Assembly: GCA_963377175.1 (NCBI GenBank)
Contig: CAUJNA010003068.1
Location: forward strand, 724,501-788,500
From: Effrenium voratum
Lineage: Eukaryota > Sar > Dinophyceae > Suessiales > Symbiodiniaceae
DNA length: 64,000 nt
Direction of reading: 5' to 3'
The notes under the pieces are model-generated. The model saw only the letters and a list, made by a program, of their open reading frames with translations, ran no database searches and was not told the DNA's origin. Made by a program: the position numbers and the translations under genes. This document shows positions 51,356 through 60,441 of the stretch, in pieces. How positions within the stretch are numbered: position 1 is the stretch's first letter; each line of letters starts with the position of its first letter.

Positions 51356-51557
51356 AGTTCTTATAATACAATGTCCTTAAACCTTTAAATACATTTTAAG
51401 AAATTCCTATAATCAATATTCCTTGAAACTAAATTCCCAAAATCCCAAAATATAAAATCCCCATAATTTCAAAACATAAATCTTACAATGTTTTTTATTG
51501 TAAGGTTTATGGGTTAAAATAATAGTCAGGCAATATTAATGGAGGAGGACATGACCT

Positions 51558-51787
51558 GCCACACAAAAGGGGGGCAGCCAGCCACACAAAAGGGGGGCAG
51601 CCAGCCACACAAAAGGGGGGCAGCCAGCCACACAAAAGGGGGGCAGCCAGCCACACAAAAGGGGGGCAGCCAGCCACACAAAAGGGGGGCAGCCAGCCAC
51701 ACAAAAGGGGGGCAGCCAGCCACACAAAAGGGGGGCAGCCAGCCACACAAAAGGGGGGCAGCCAGCCACACAAAAGGGGGGCAGCCA
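51558..51787. repeat. ten perfect 23-base tandem repeats
   Basis: The unit GCCACACAAAAGGGGGGCAG plus CCA repeats ten times with no visible change. It is GC-rich inside AT-rich sequence. As 23 is not a multiple of three and the unit has no stop, several frames on both strands are open; these are not genes. Confidence 0.97.
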
Positions 51788-52024
51788 CTAAATGACATTT
51801 TCCTCGAGTTTCAAGCACAACCCCAACTCAAATTCCTTAATCCACCAAACTCGTCAAAATCTCACAAATCAATTCAGCAGGTATTTTGTATAAATCTTCC
51901 TGCTTATGTATTACATAATTATCCCCACATTCTGCTTTAGTTTTTGATGGCAGTCGTTCCAACTGAACCTGTGCCTGAAAATAATTCTAATAAATTCATA
52001 TTATTAGAATTATTTAGAAATTTA

Positions 52025-52357
52025 TTATATTAGTTCGTATTTTCCTTCTTCGTTCTTAAACAGTTTATAAAATTCAATAGTTTCTGTTTTTGGGGATTTA
52101 ATTTTGTTCTTATTTAACATGTCCATATATTGCTTTTGCTTATCTTGAAAACTGCCAGACGGCCTTCCTATTTGTTTCTTTTCAAAGATTTTATCAATCT
52201 TTTCCTTCTCTTCATTGCTATTTTTTGGTTCGTTTGCCTTTGCATCAAGTTTCTCGTCAATAGTTTTTATCATCTCGTACAACAGCTTAACATTTTTACT
52301 AACTGTCATCATCTTCTTTGATAGTTCAGCAATAGCATCATTCTCAATTTCAGACAT
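52025..52357 (-). CDS. PLV B coiled-coil protein
   Basis: 110 codons, intact. The N-terminal two thirds is a charged helix likely to form a coiled coil (MMTVSKNVKLLYEMIKTIDE). Then IGRPSGSFQDKQKQYMDMLN, a motif that resembles short basic DNA- or protein-binding segments in other algal viruses, and a short beta end. A run of TATATATATATA lies directly upstream of the start, likely its promoter. The function is unknown. Confidence 0.65.
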   Translation of the reverse strand: MSEIENDAIAELSKKMMTVSKNVKLLYEMIKTIDEKLDAKANEPKNSNEEKEKIDKIFEKKQIGRPSGSFQDKQKQYMDMLNKNKIKSPKTETIEFYKLFKNEEGKYELI

Positions 52358-52440
52358 TTCTATATATATATATATTTATAATTATTTATTTAAATATTTA
52401 TTTATAAAATTGATTTAATGTAAAATCTACTCTTTAAATA

Positions 52441-52808
52441 CTAAATTTTCATCATTCGTTTAATAGTTTCCTGAGTTTCGTTATCTCCATTATCTGACAT
52501 TGTTGCCTCATTTCCGAATTGGATAGAAATATTATGTGCATCTGTTTCCAGATTGATACTGTCCTTGGTTTTATCAATATTCATTTTCTTATCATTTTTA
52601 GTTATTTTAAACCCTAATGGCACACAAGAACATTTGCAATTTCCTTTCTTTTGAATTTCCAGTTCGTTTTTAATTCTAACATCTTTTTACACATAGGACA
52701 CTCAAACTCGGTTAGTGCTGTTTCTTTAAAAATTTCTTCTTCTTTGTCTTCATCTGTTGAAGAAACTGTAGTATCTGTTTTATTCTTTTTGTTTTTCTTT
52801 TTTCCCAT
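52441..52808 (-). pseudogene. PLV B zinc-ribbon protein, one frame break
   Basis: From the ATG at 52808: a Lys-rich start (KKKNKKNK), an acidic stretch, then FECPMCKKMLELKTNWKFKR. The first frame stops soon after. In the next frame CKCSC completes a plausible zinc site (CxxC...CxC), followed by GFKITKNDKKMN and an acidic end. The break is near 52625. About 120 residues as one protein. The zinc pairing across the break argues the two frames were one gene. Confidence 0.6.
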
Positions 52809-53172
52809 TTATATTAATATTTACATTTTTATTTTTGATATATTGTATTCCTAATTTTATTAATTCTAATGTATAAAAGCATACTTTCTTACATCTGTTG
52901 TCAGTTATTAACTTGTTCTATATTCTCTACTTCATCTATTATATCAATATAATCTGAATAACTTCTATCCATATTAAATAATATATCTTATTATTTTCAT
53001 GCATAATAGAATATTGGTGGGGCACAGCACTTGGGTTTTCATTGCACACGCGAGCAAGACACAAAACTAATTATCTTCAATGCTTATTGATTGAAGCAAT
53101 GGAAAGCCTGTTCCATTTTTTCATTGATATTTGCCGTCATCATATCATGAAAAAACGATGTTCCATTTAATA
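52809..53172. other. AT-rich intergenic stretch
   Basis: No open frame of note. A small GC-richer island (GGTGGGGCACAGCACTTGGG, 53019-53038) stands out and has no match that I recognise. Confidence 0.5.
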
Positions 53173-53526
53173 TTAAATAGAATATGTATTTAAACTATTT
53201 TCTTTACTAAGTTTTATTGAAGTTGATAGACTAACATCTTTAATATTAATATCAATAACTTCTTCTACACTACTTATCATTTCATTTGTATACATATCGG
53301 GATAATCTTTCATAAAATTTACTAACTTTCTAAAATTAAAATCTAGGTTATTGTCATTTTCAATTGAGGACTTGGATACTACGATATTTTGTTTTTTAAT
53401 TACCGATAAAAAGTATAACTTTGTATCATAATATATTTGTTCAGTGTCGGGCACTAAGATATCACCAAATTTATATATCCTCCGAATACTAGCCACTTCA
53501 CTTAAATTAATAGATTCTATAGCCAT
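53173..53526 (-). CDS. unrecognised PLV B protein
   Basis: 117 codons, intact, no known family. Mixed strand and helix (IRRIYKFGDILVPDTEQIYY, then FRKLVNFMKDYPDMYTNEMI). It is divergent from the packaging ATPase with only 54 AT-rich bases between the starts, so the two probably share a promoter region. Confidence 0.65.
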   Translation of the reverse strand: MAIESINLSEVASIRRIYKFGDILVPDTEQIYYDTKLYFLSVIKKQNIVVSKSSIENDNNLDFNFRKLVNFMKDYPDMYTNEMISSVEEVIDINIKDVSLSTSIKLSKENSLNTYSI

Positions 53527-53580
53527 TATGATATAATTATATATTTATTATTTTATAAGTATTTATAATATTATTTTATT
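53527..53580. promoter_or_regulatory. bidirectional promoter region of PLV B
   Basis: 54 bases between two head-to-head starts, made almost entirely of A and T, with TATATAATTATATC-like and TTATAAGTATTTATAATATT words that could serve as TATA boxes for both genes. Assigned by position and composition. Confidence 0.5.
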
Positions 53581-54351
53581 ATGCCTGATGTAAAACCAAT
53601 TGATGAAATCAAATATGACTTTAAGCAAAGCAAGCACGAGGTCGTCCCTAAATCGCCGATGAGAGCTATGATTGTGGGCCCGTCAGGCTCTGGCAAATCG
53701 ACGCTACTTGTATCAATGATACTTGATATTTATAGAGGAGCATATGAAAGAATTTTTATCTGGTCCCCATCAGTAAATTTAGATAGTATTTGGTTGCCTG
53801 TTAAAAAATACATTAAAGAAGGTTTGAAAGTAGATACTGATAAAGAACCGTGTTGGTGGGATGAGTTCAATGTTGAAGATTTAGAAAGAGTTATAGAAAC
53901 TCAAAATAAAATAATTGAATACCAGAAAAAACAAGGAACGAAGAAATTATTTAATATTTTGGTAATTTTGGATGATGTATCTGATAATCCAGCAATAACA
54001 AGAAATAACAAATTGTTAAATTCTTTATTCTGTAGGGGACGTCATAGTGGAATATCAACGCTTGTCAGTCTTCAAAAATCATCAACCGTGCCACCAATTA
54101 TTAGAGTAAATATAAGTCATTTGTTTTATTATAAAGTTAGAAACTACAAAGAGATAGAAATATTGCAAGATGAATTATCAGCAATTGTTAGAAGCGATAA
54201 TTTACATGAAAGCAAGAAACTAATTTATAAAATATATGAGACTGCCACTGATGAACCGCATAGTTTTTTATATATTAACCTTTTAGAAAAGAACCCAGAT
54301 AAAATGTTTATGAAACACTTTTCACAATATTTGAAAATATCTGATAAATAA
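53581..54351 (+). CDS. A32-type genome-packaging ATPase of PLV B
   Basis: 256 codons, intact. Walker A: AMIVGPSGSGKSTLLVSMIL. The block WSPSVNLDSIWLPVKKYIKE and WWDEFNVEDLERVIETQNK align with the PLV A enzyme. Walker B: LFNILVILDDVSD. Then LFCRGRHSGISTLVSLQKSS. The family pumps viral DNA into capsids. Codons are AT-rich, in contrast to the GC-rich PLV A copy, so the two came from different viral lineages or hosts. Confidence 0.93.
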   Translation: MPDVKPIDEIKYDFKQSKHEVVPKSPMRAMIVGPSGSGKSTLLVSMILDIYRGAYERIFIWSPSVNLDSIWLPVKKYIKEGLKVDTDKEPCWWDEFNVEDLERVIETQNKIIEYQKKQGTKKLFNILVILDDVSDNPAITRNNKLLNSLFCRGRHSGISTLVSLQKSSTVPPIIRVNISHLFYYKVRNYKEIEILQDELSAIVRSDNLHESKKLIYKIYETATDEPHSFLYINLLEKNPDKMFMKHFSQYLKISDK

Positions 54352-54384
54352 TATTTAAAGATATATCCTATATAATCTTATACA

Positions 54385-55133
54385 ATGCCTAAAAAGGTAA
54401 TGGACTATTCTAATACTTATGTTTATAAAATTGTTTGTAAAAATTTAAGTATCAAAGACTGTTATGTTGGACATACTACAAATTTTGTTAAACGAAAATG
54501 TGCTCATAAAAATAATATTGAGAAAGAAAACGGTAAAAACTACAATCAATATGTATATCGATTTATTCGTGAAATGGAGGATGGATTAATTTTGAAATGG
54601 TTTTAATAACTAATTTGAAATGTGAAAACCGTTTAGAAGCATCAATGAAAGAAAGAAAATATAAAGAACAACTAAAAGCGACTTTAAATCAAATAAATCC
54701 AATAGCAACAGATGAAGACAGATTAGAACAAGCAGAAAAGTATAGTGAGTGGAAAAAGGAAGACAGAAAACAAAATCCTGACAAATACAAAGAAAGAGAC
54801 AAAGCAAATTACGAAAAGTTTAGTGATAAAATAAAAGAAAATGCAAGAGAAAGATACTGGTTAAAAAAGGATGAAATTAAGGAAGCGAGGAAAGACAAAT
54901 ATCATAATCACGGAGGGAAGGAGAACAACTCAATACAATGTAAAAAATATAGAGAAGAACATAAGGAAGAAGTAAAGCTAATGATGAAAAACTGGTATAA
55001 TAATACGAAAGAAGAAATTGTTTGTGAATGTGGTCAAAAGTTATTGAACCATAACCTACCAAGACATATAACAAGGAGAAAACACCAAGCATATCTAAAA
55101 TCATTACAAACAGAAGAAACCCCAGAACAATAA
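54385..55133 (+). pseudogene. GIY-YIG endonuclease with basic linker and zinc finger, one frame break
   Basis: The first frame (to 54606) carries the GIY-YIG core in the form TYVYKIVCKNLSIKDCYVGH, then KRKCAHKNNI and YVYRFIREM. Near 54597 the frame shifts, and LKCENRLEASMKERKYKEQL supplies the catalytic Glu helix. A long Lys/Glu-rich helix follows, then CECGQKLLNHNLPRHITRRK with a final H, a C2H2-like finger for DNA binding. About 245 residues. Such enzymes cut DNA and often act as homing-type nucleases in large DNA viruses and PLVs. A single-base error would explain the break. Confidence 0.8.
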
Positions 55134-55166
55134 TTAATAATATTCATAATTTTTAATATTATTAAT

Positions 55167-55348
55167 TTAGAATAAACTATAACTACACAAATTCAACGCT
55201 GGTAATTTATATATTAATTTGTCACATTTCATTGTCTCCAGTTTTTCTAATCTTTCACTCATTTGCTTAATTGCTTTCAACTGTAATTTATCAATATTAC
55301 TTAAATCTAATTGTTCTACATCAATATCATTGATTTTATCAATACTTG
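55167..55348 (-). pseudogene. small PLV B gene, 3' part, cut by YR element 1
   Basis: On the minus strand this frame reads SIDKINDIDVEQLDL, a helical MSERLEKLETMKCDKL and a stop at 55167-55169. It has no start here: it runs into the end of YR element 1. The other part, with the ATG, is at 63004-63034. Their summed length (182 + 31) is a multiple of three and the frame continues across the join. The product would be about 70 residues, a short coiled coil; the function is unknown. Confidence 0.8.
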
Positions 55349-55529
55349 TTCAGTGGGGGTTTTAAAGGGAACCCGGTCGGCGAGATAGGCGGAGCCTTTG
55401 CACAGAGGCCACATATAGACCCGTGCGTATAGCAATAAGATGCACAATCTGAAAACGGCCCTTTTCCTTCTTGGTCAGCGCCGGAATCTGCAACGGTCTC
55501 AGACCCAGCACAGTCAGAGCGTTTGCCCC
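55349..55529 (-). repeat. split repeat B2 of YR element 1
   Basis: 181 bases from TTCAGTGGGGGTTTTAAAGG to GTTTGCCCC; one base differs from 55707-55887. Confidence 0.95.
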
Positions 55530-55585
55530 CCACTGTGGTGGTCTGAAAAAGCGACTGCGTCCGCCCAGAAAGGGAGAGGAGGGTG

Positions 55586-55704
55586 GGCAAGATGCAAAAG
55601 CATGCGAAGAACGATGGATCTCGCACACCAGGTTCCCTCAGCCAAACTGCGGGTAGACAACCCTTTGAACAACCCCACAAAAAAACACAGGTGAAAACAC
55701 CAAG
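55586..55704 (-). repeat. split repeat A2 of YR element 1
   Basis: 119 bases from GGCAAGATGCAAAAGC to AAAACACCAAG, matching 62883-63001 with no difference seen. Confidence 0.95.
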
Positions 55705-55706
55705 AG

Positions 55707-55887
55707 TTCAGTGGGGGTTTTAAAGGGAACCCGGTCGGCGAGATAGGCGGAGCCTTTGCACAGAGGCCACATATAGACCCGTGCGTATAGCAATAAGATG
55801 CACAATCTGAAAACGGCCCTTTTCCTTCTTGGTCAGTGCCGGAATCTGCAACGGTCTCAGACCCAGCACAGTCAGAGCGTTTGCCCC
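55707..55887 (-). repeat. split repeat B1 of YR element 1
   Basis: Second 181-base copy, separated from A2 by only AG. Confidence 0.95.
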
Positions 55888-56024
55888 TCCTTTAGCTCCG
55901 GCACTGACCTACGCAACCAAAGCCCCCTTCTTCAGACGCGGAGGTCGCCTCACACTGGCGGCCAGAACAATAAGCAAGAAACGCATGGTTGCCAGCATCA
56001 GGGCACACAAAGCTGGAGCCTCTT

Positions 56025-56638
56025 TTAATCCAAAGGAGACACCTGCGCAAGGCAATTCTGCCACGGGGCGCGAGGAGGTGAAAGGTGAAACGCGCGCGGA
56101 GCAAATACTTCTTGAAGCTGCGGGCGCCAACGCGCAAAATGTTGAAAATTGGCGGGGATGCCTTCTCGGCTCAAGGTGTCTGCCAACACATTTGAAGCGC
56201 CAGGCTGGTGAAACACAGAGACATGAATGTGAGTCATCACGGCATGGCGAGCCACACATTGCATAATCCTGGAGAGGGGCCAGCTTGTCGTGAACAAACC
56301 ATTCCACGAGGACTCTGCTGAGGTGTTGTCACAACCCATACACAAGGTGAAGCGGCGGCAGTTCTGTGGTGAGAACCGTGCACACATAAGAAGCAAGCAA
56401 AGTTGCGCTATGGCTTCGAAGGATGCGATATACTTTTGCGCGTCCTTTGGCAGAATCAGCCACATGGGCGCAGATCATCTAGTGTGAATTTCTCAGAAAA
56501 CACAAAGAGACGACCGTCGGATTCCAACCAACCACCAATGCCCCAAGACTGACCCGACGCCATAGCGTCTGCGGCACACGAAAAACTTGAAATAGGTGGC
56601 TGAACAAGGGAGACTTCTGACGGACCGTGCAGGAACAC
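56025..56638 (-). pseudogene. RNase H of YR element 1 (frame-broken)
   Basis: The front is in the frame 56638-56456 (FSCAADAMASGQSWGIGGW, first Asp; the second is GRLFVFSEKFT). The rest is in the frame 56465-56025: YIASFEAIAQLCLLL (Glu), CMGCDNTSAESSWNGL (Asp) and GASNVLADTLSREG (last Asp). All four catalytic acids are present but in two frames. It lies directly downstream of the RT. Confidence 0.8.
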
Positions 56639-57740
56639 TTTAATTTATGCAACCACTGCAACACATGTCTGGCTTCAACTGATAAGCGCACCCAAGAAGA
56701 ATCCGTGTTGCGAATTCGAACCCATGCGCTGCGGTCACTGACTGCATGGGCAGGCACATCTGCAAACACGCGGATCTTATGGCGGCCGACCTGCACAAGC
56801 TGAGACCCTTTTGCCACTGAAGTAAACCGCTGCGGTTCCTGAATGCAAATGGTGCCCTTCAGGGATTCATAAAAGGCTGCCCAATTTTCACGGCTCACGG
56901 AAAACAAGGTGGCGGGGCAAGTGTGCAGGCAGGCGTACAATTCGCTGAGCCAGGGTCTCAGAAAGCGCAGCAAGTTGGTCGCCCACACGATCAAGCCCAG
57001 AATCTTTTCAAGCGATTTTTTGCTGCACTTGGAGGGGCCCTCACAAAGATCACGCAACTGGCTGCAGACAGCTTGGCGCTTGCTCCGTGGTAGAGCCGCT
57101 GTCCGGCGGTCGGAATTGATTTCCCAGCCGTTCCAAGTGATACAAGATCCTAGCGCCAGCTTTTCCCATGCCAGTGGCACTCCTAGAGCGCTCCAGAACA
57201 GAGCCGCCGCGCAGGCATACACGGAGGAAGTGTCCTTGTCAAGTGCCAGGAGTGAGTCGTCCACGTAGGTAAAGGCAGCATGGAACACATACAAAAACGT
57301 GTGCAAGAGGCGAAGCAAAGCTGAGGACACACGGCCCCACCAGTATGCACTCCACTTTCCTCCAAAGTGGCAGGTGCGGTAGAAAAACAGTTTTGAGTCT
57401 ACCTTGAACATCTGCAACCCTTGCTCGGTGGGGCATACGGACACCCGCTTGTGCGAGCTGCCTTTACATCCAAAGAAAGCAAAGACAGTTTTCGGTGCGG
57501 CGCAACTGATGAAAGGGCACTGCTGACATCGGCAACCGTGGGAAGGGAAATCCTTTCAGGCACAACGCAACGGGGATTAACCCCCGCAGAAGTTGCATCC
57601 ACCACCAACCGGGGCTTCTTATTTGGCGCCTTCACCAGGCCTAATCTATTGATTGCAACCCCAGCAGGCCAGTGCAGCCTGGCCTCCTCCAACGTACCAC
57701 ACCATTGGCTGACAAATGAGTTATCAAGCTCCTCCTGCAC
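56479..57740 (-). pseudogene. reverse transcriptase of YR element 1 (frame-broken)
   Basis: 57740-57399 has EEARLHWPAGVAINRLGLVK and KPRLVVDATSAGVNPRC, with the first catalytic Asp in LLSLDVKAA. Near 57440 the frame changes, and 57444-56479 has FYRTCHFGGKWSAYWWGR, AAFTYVDDSLLALD (Y-x-DD core) and a thumb with KSLEKILGLIVWATNLL. The last part is the connection region to RNase H. It aligns motif by motif with YR element 2. The protein start is in the methyltransferase frame, so at least two frame breaks separate domains. Confidence 0.85.
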
Positions 57741-59254
57741 GATTGCCTGAACAGCTTCCGGGTCAGAGTCAGCCGATGACCAGTTCTCATCATGGAGCTG
57801 AAAGGGAGAAGGTCGGGTAATGAGGAGTCTGGGTCACGGGAAGCAAGCAAAAGGCCTTTCATGAGGCTCAAGCGAAACGGTTGGCCACTCGCACACTCAG
57901 AGCTGCATGGCAAGGAGTGTTCTGCCAGCCAAACTTCCAAAAGTCGCACGGCTTGCTCTATCTGCTCCTGCGAGAAAGGTGAGTGGTCACTGGGGGAGGC
58001 AGCAGCCTGGGTGAAAGGCACGCGCAACTGCTGACTCATGACCAACTGCAAGAACGTTTGGCGCAGTTTTGAGAAAACATCAGTGCTGCCAGGCTTTGGC
58101 CACAAAGCTGTGCTAATATCCCCTCCCCCATCCTTCACATGGATGAAGGAAGGAGGGCGAGGAATGTAAAGGCTTCGGAATGCCTGCACAGGAATGCGGG
58201 ATTGGCCGGATTGCGTCACGTGATGCACCAAAATGGCGGCTGCGCGTGAAGCAAGTTGCGCAGGGTACTCAGCGCTCTGAGCACTGAGCCAATTTCCTTC
58301 TGAGTCTTTCACCCCTCGAATGTCCAGGTGGGCATCTCTGTCATGAGCACAAACGGAGGCAAGTTCCTGAAAGAGGCACAAGTTGCTACACAAGCACCAG
58401 CTCTTATGAATTTCCAAGCCTACGGAACACGCTGCAATCCAGACACAAGCTGCATTGATCCGCAAAAGGAACTCGCGAGCCTCCTCGTAGAGAAACACCA
58501 TGCTAGATGGAGGTTGCTCATACACAACGGCGCCTCCCATTGCATACACGGCTTGCAAAATTTGCCAAGTGCGAACATGCAGTTCCCAGCTATTTTGGAG
58601 GCGAAGGAACTTGTCCCAACCCATGTCTGGAATACCCCATAGGTGCTCGGGCGTTCGGATGGGTGCGGGGCCTGGGCGATGCAGTTTCAAACGAGAGAAC
58701 TCTTTGCACTCTGTGCCTGCCCAAGCGGCCCCCACTAGGCCACTCCAAGCAAGGGTCATTAGGTCCTCAAAGTACATGTCATCCAGGATGTCCATGCCTT
58801 GGGCAAAAAGGACGTCCTGTGGCTGAAAGGTGTCGGCACCCAGAGATTCCATAGCCTTGGTGACAGGCGTGTTGGGTCCTGCAAACAAGTCAAGAAAGAG
58901 TCTAGGTTGAGTGGGGTTTCCAGGTGATACGCGCCCAGCAGCGTGCTGTGTGATTTCTTGAGGAGTCAAAAGCGCGGGCGTAGCAGCACAGCTCTTGCTT
59001 TTGGGCAACGCTGGAGCAAGCATAGCGTTAGCGGTGCCAGGTTGACACATGCCAGCAGCTGCAGGGTTGCAAACAGCGAGTCTCCGTGGAGCGGTGCGCG
59101 GCATGCACGCAGGGAGCGAAGGAATGGTTGCATCCATTCCTCCAAGCGTCTCCCTGGCTTGCGGCTTACCACAAGCTGCGCCCAGCGCTGCACTTGCAGC
59201 GGCGCTCACTGCAGGGGTGAGAATGGAGGGATTCGGCCTAGCTGCGCCGCCCAA
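57641..59254 (-). CDS. C5-methyltransferase-like domain of YR element 1
   Basis: 537 codons open, also covering the linker to RT. Motif I: RLFLDLFAGPNTPVTKAMES. Motif IV position: GAAWAGTECKEFSRLKL; the Cys is kept but PPC has become TEC. A later VVYEQPPSSMVFL matches EQPPSAM in YR element 2. Loss of the two prolines may weaken or abolish activity. Past about 57780 the frame is no longer the RT frame. Confidence 0.75.
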   Translation of the reverse strand: MGGAARPNPSILTPAVSAAASAALGAACGKPQARETLGGMDATIPSLPACMPRTAPRRLAVCNPAAAGMCQPGTANAMLAPALPKSKSCAATPALLTPQEITQHAAGRVSPGNPTQPRLFLDLFAGPNTPVTKAMESLGADTFQPQDVLFAQGMDILDDMYFEDLMTLAWSGLVGAAWAGTECKEFSRLKLHRPGPAPIRTPEHLWGIPDMGWDKFLRLQNSWELHVRTWQILQAVYAMGGAVVYEQPPSSMVFLYEEAREFLLRINAACVWIAACSVGLEIHKSWCLCSNLCLFQELASVCAHDRDAHLDIRGVKDSEGNWLSAQSAEYPAQLASRAAAILVHHVTQSGQSRIPVQAFRSLYIPRPPSFIHVKDGGGDISTALWPKPGSTDVFSKLRQTFLQLVMSQQLRVPFTQAAASPSDHSPFSQEQIEQAVRLLEVWLAEHSLPCSSECASGQPFRLSLMKGLLLASRDPDSSLPDLLPFSSMMRTGHRLTLTRKLFRQSCRRSLITHLSANGVVRWRRPGCTGLLGLQSID

Positions 59255-59287
59255 CCCAGAGGGCCGGTCATCTGGGTTCGGGCCTCT

Positions 59288-59430
59288 TCAATTACGCCCA
59301 TGCTCACTGGCTTTATGCTTCTTCCCGCAGGCTTTGCCATTGACTTTGACAGGGCAGCAATGCGTGAAGTTGCAATTCTGGGACGTGCACCCCTGTACGT
59401 AAATCGTATTTGTGCAGCAATCACTGGGTG
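59288..59430 (-). pseudogene. Gag remnant (zinc-finger end only), YR element 1
   Basis: About 45 codons: a CCCH-like finger (GCTSQNCNFTHCC) with a following ACGKKHKASEH and a stop at 59288-59290. In YR element 2 the same finger ends a Gag of about 420 residues. Here everything upstream has gone, and the duplicated YR tail is joined directly at about 59454. Confidence 0.75.
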
Positions 59431-59453
59431 AGATCAAGCGCGGCATCTAAGAT

Positions 59454-60441
59454 GCGGCGACAGGCCGCGCGTTGGCAGCATACAAACTTGGGCGGGGTCT
59501 CATTAATTATCCGGCAGCGTTCGTTGCTGGATGACCCGCACTTGATGTACAAAACACTTTCTGAGGATTCCACTTTAGAACGCAAAAGACCAGTCAAAGA
59601 TGCCACATGCAAGACCGTGGAAACCGGGTTGTAGACAAAGGTGGCTTCATCTGCATCCAGGACTAACACTTGTTGATCCTGTGAGCTGGAGCTGCTGCTT
59701 GCCGATGAGGAGTCACTTCCTTCAACATCGGAGACAAACAGGGGCGCCACTTCCTGCTGCGGATCTGATGGAGGAGAACAGGGCGGCGTCAGCGATGCAG
59801 CTTCAGGGAGATCACAAAATCTGGGCTGAAAAAGGGAAGTTGAATCCTGAAGTTGCGTGGTTTGCGGCCACAATGCATCAGCTGCTAGCGGAGTTTTTGG
59901 GAACGCCAGGTCTGGGAGCGGGGCCTGGGAACCGCGAGAAAGAGGGCGCGGCGACAGGCCGCGCGTTGGCAGCATACAAACTTGGGCGGGGTCTCATTAA
60001 TTATCCGGCAGCGTTCGTTGCTGGATGACCCGCACTTGATGTACAAAACACTTTCTGAGGATTCCACTTTAGAACGCAAAAGACCAGTCAAAGATGCCAC
60101 ATGCAAGACCGTGGAAACCGGGTTGTAGACAAAGGTGGCTTCATCTGCATCCAGGACTAACACTTGTTGATCCTGTGAGCTGGAGCTGCTGCTTGCCGAT
60201 GAGGAGTCACTTCCTTCAACATCGGAGACAAACAGGGGCGCCACTTCCTGCTGCGGATCTGATGGAGGAGAACAGGGCGGCGTCAGCGATGCAGCTTCAG
60301 GGAGATCACAAAATCTGGGCTGAAAAAGGGAAGTTGAATCCTGAAGTTGCGTGGTTTGCGGCCACAATGCATCAGCTGCTAGCGGAGTTTTTGGGAACGC
60401 CAGGTCTGGGAGCGGGGCCTGGGAACCGCGAGAAAGAGGGC
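59454..60441. repeat. 494-base tandem duplication
   Basis: 59454-59947 and 59948-60441 look identical by eye, including the encoded stretch SLTGLLRSKVESSESVLYIK and the Cys-rich end (KFVCCQRAACRR). As 494 is not a multiple of three, the copy changes frame. Confidence 0.9.

Noticed and set aside
51507..51940. Several repeat-rich open frames on both strands, up to 133 codons
   Set aside because: They come from a 23-base unit with no stop codon in several frames; not coding.
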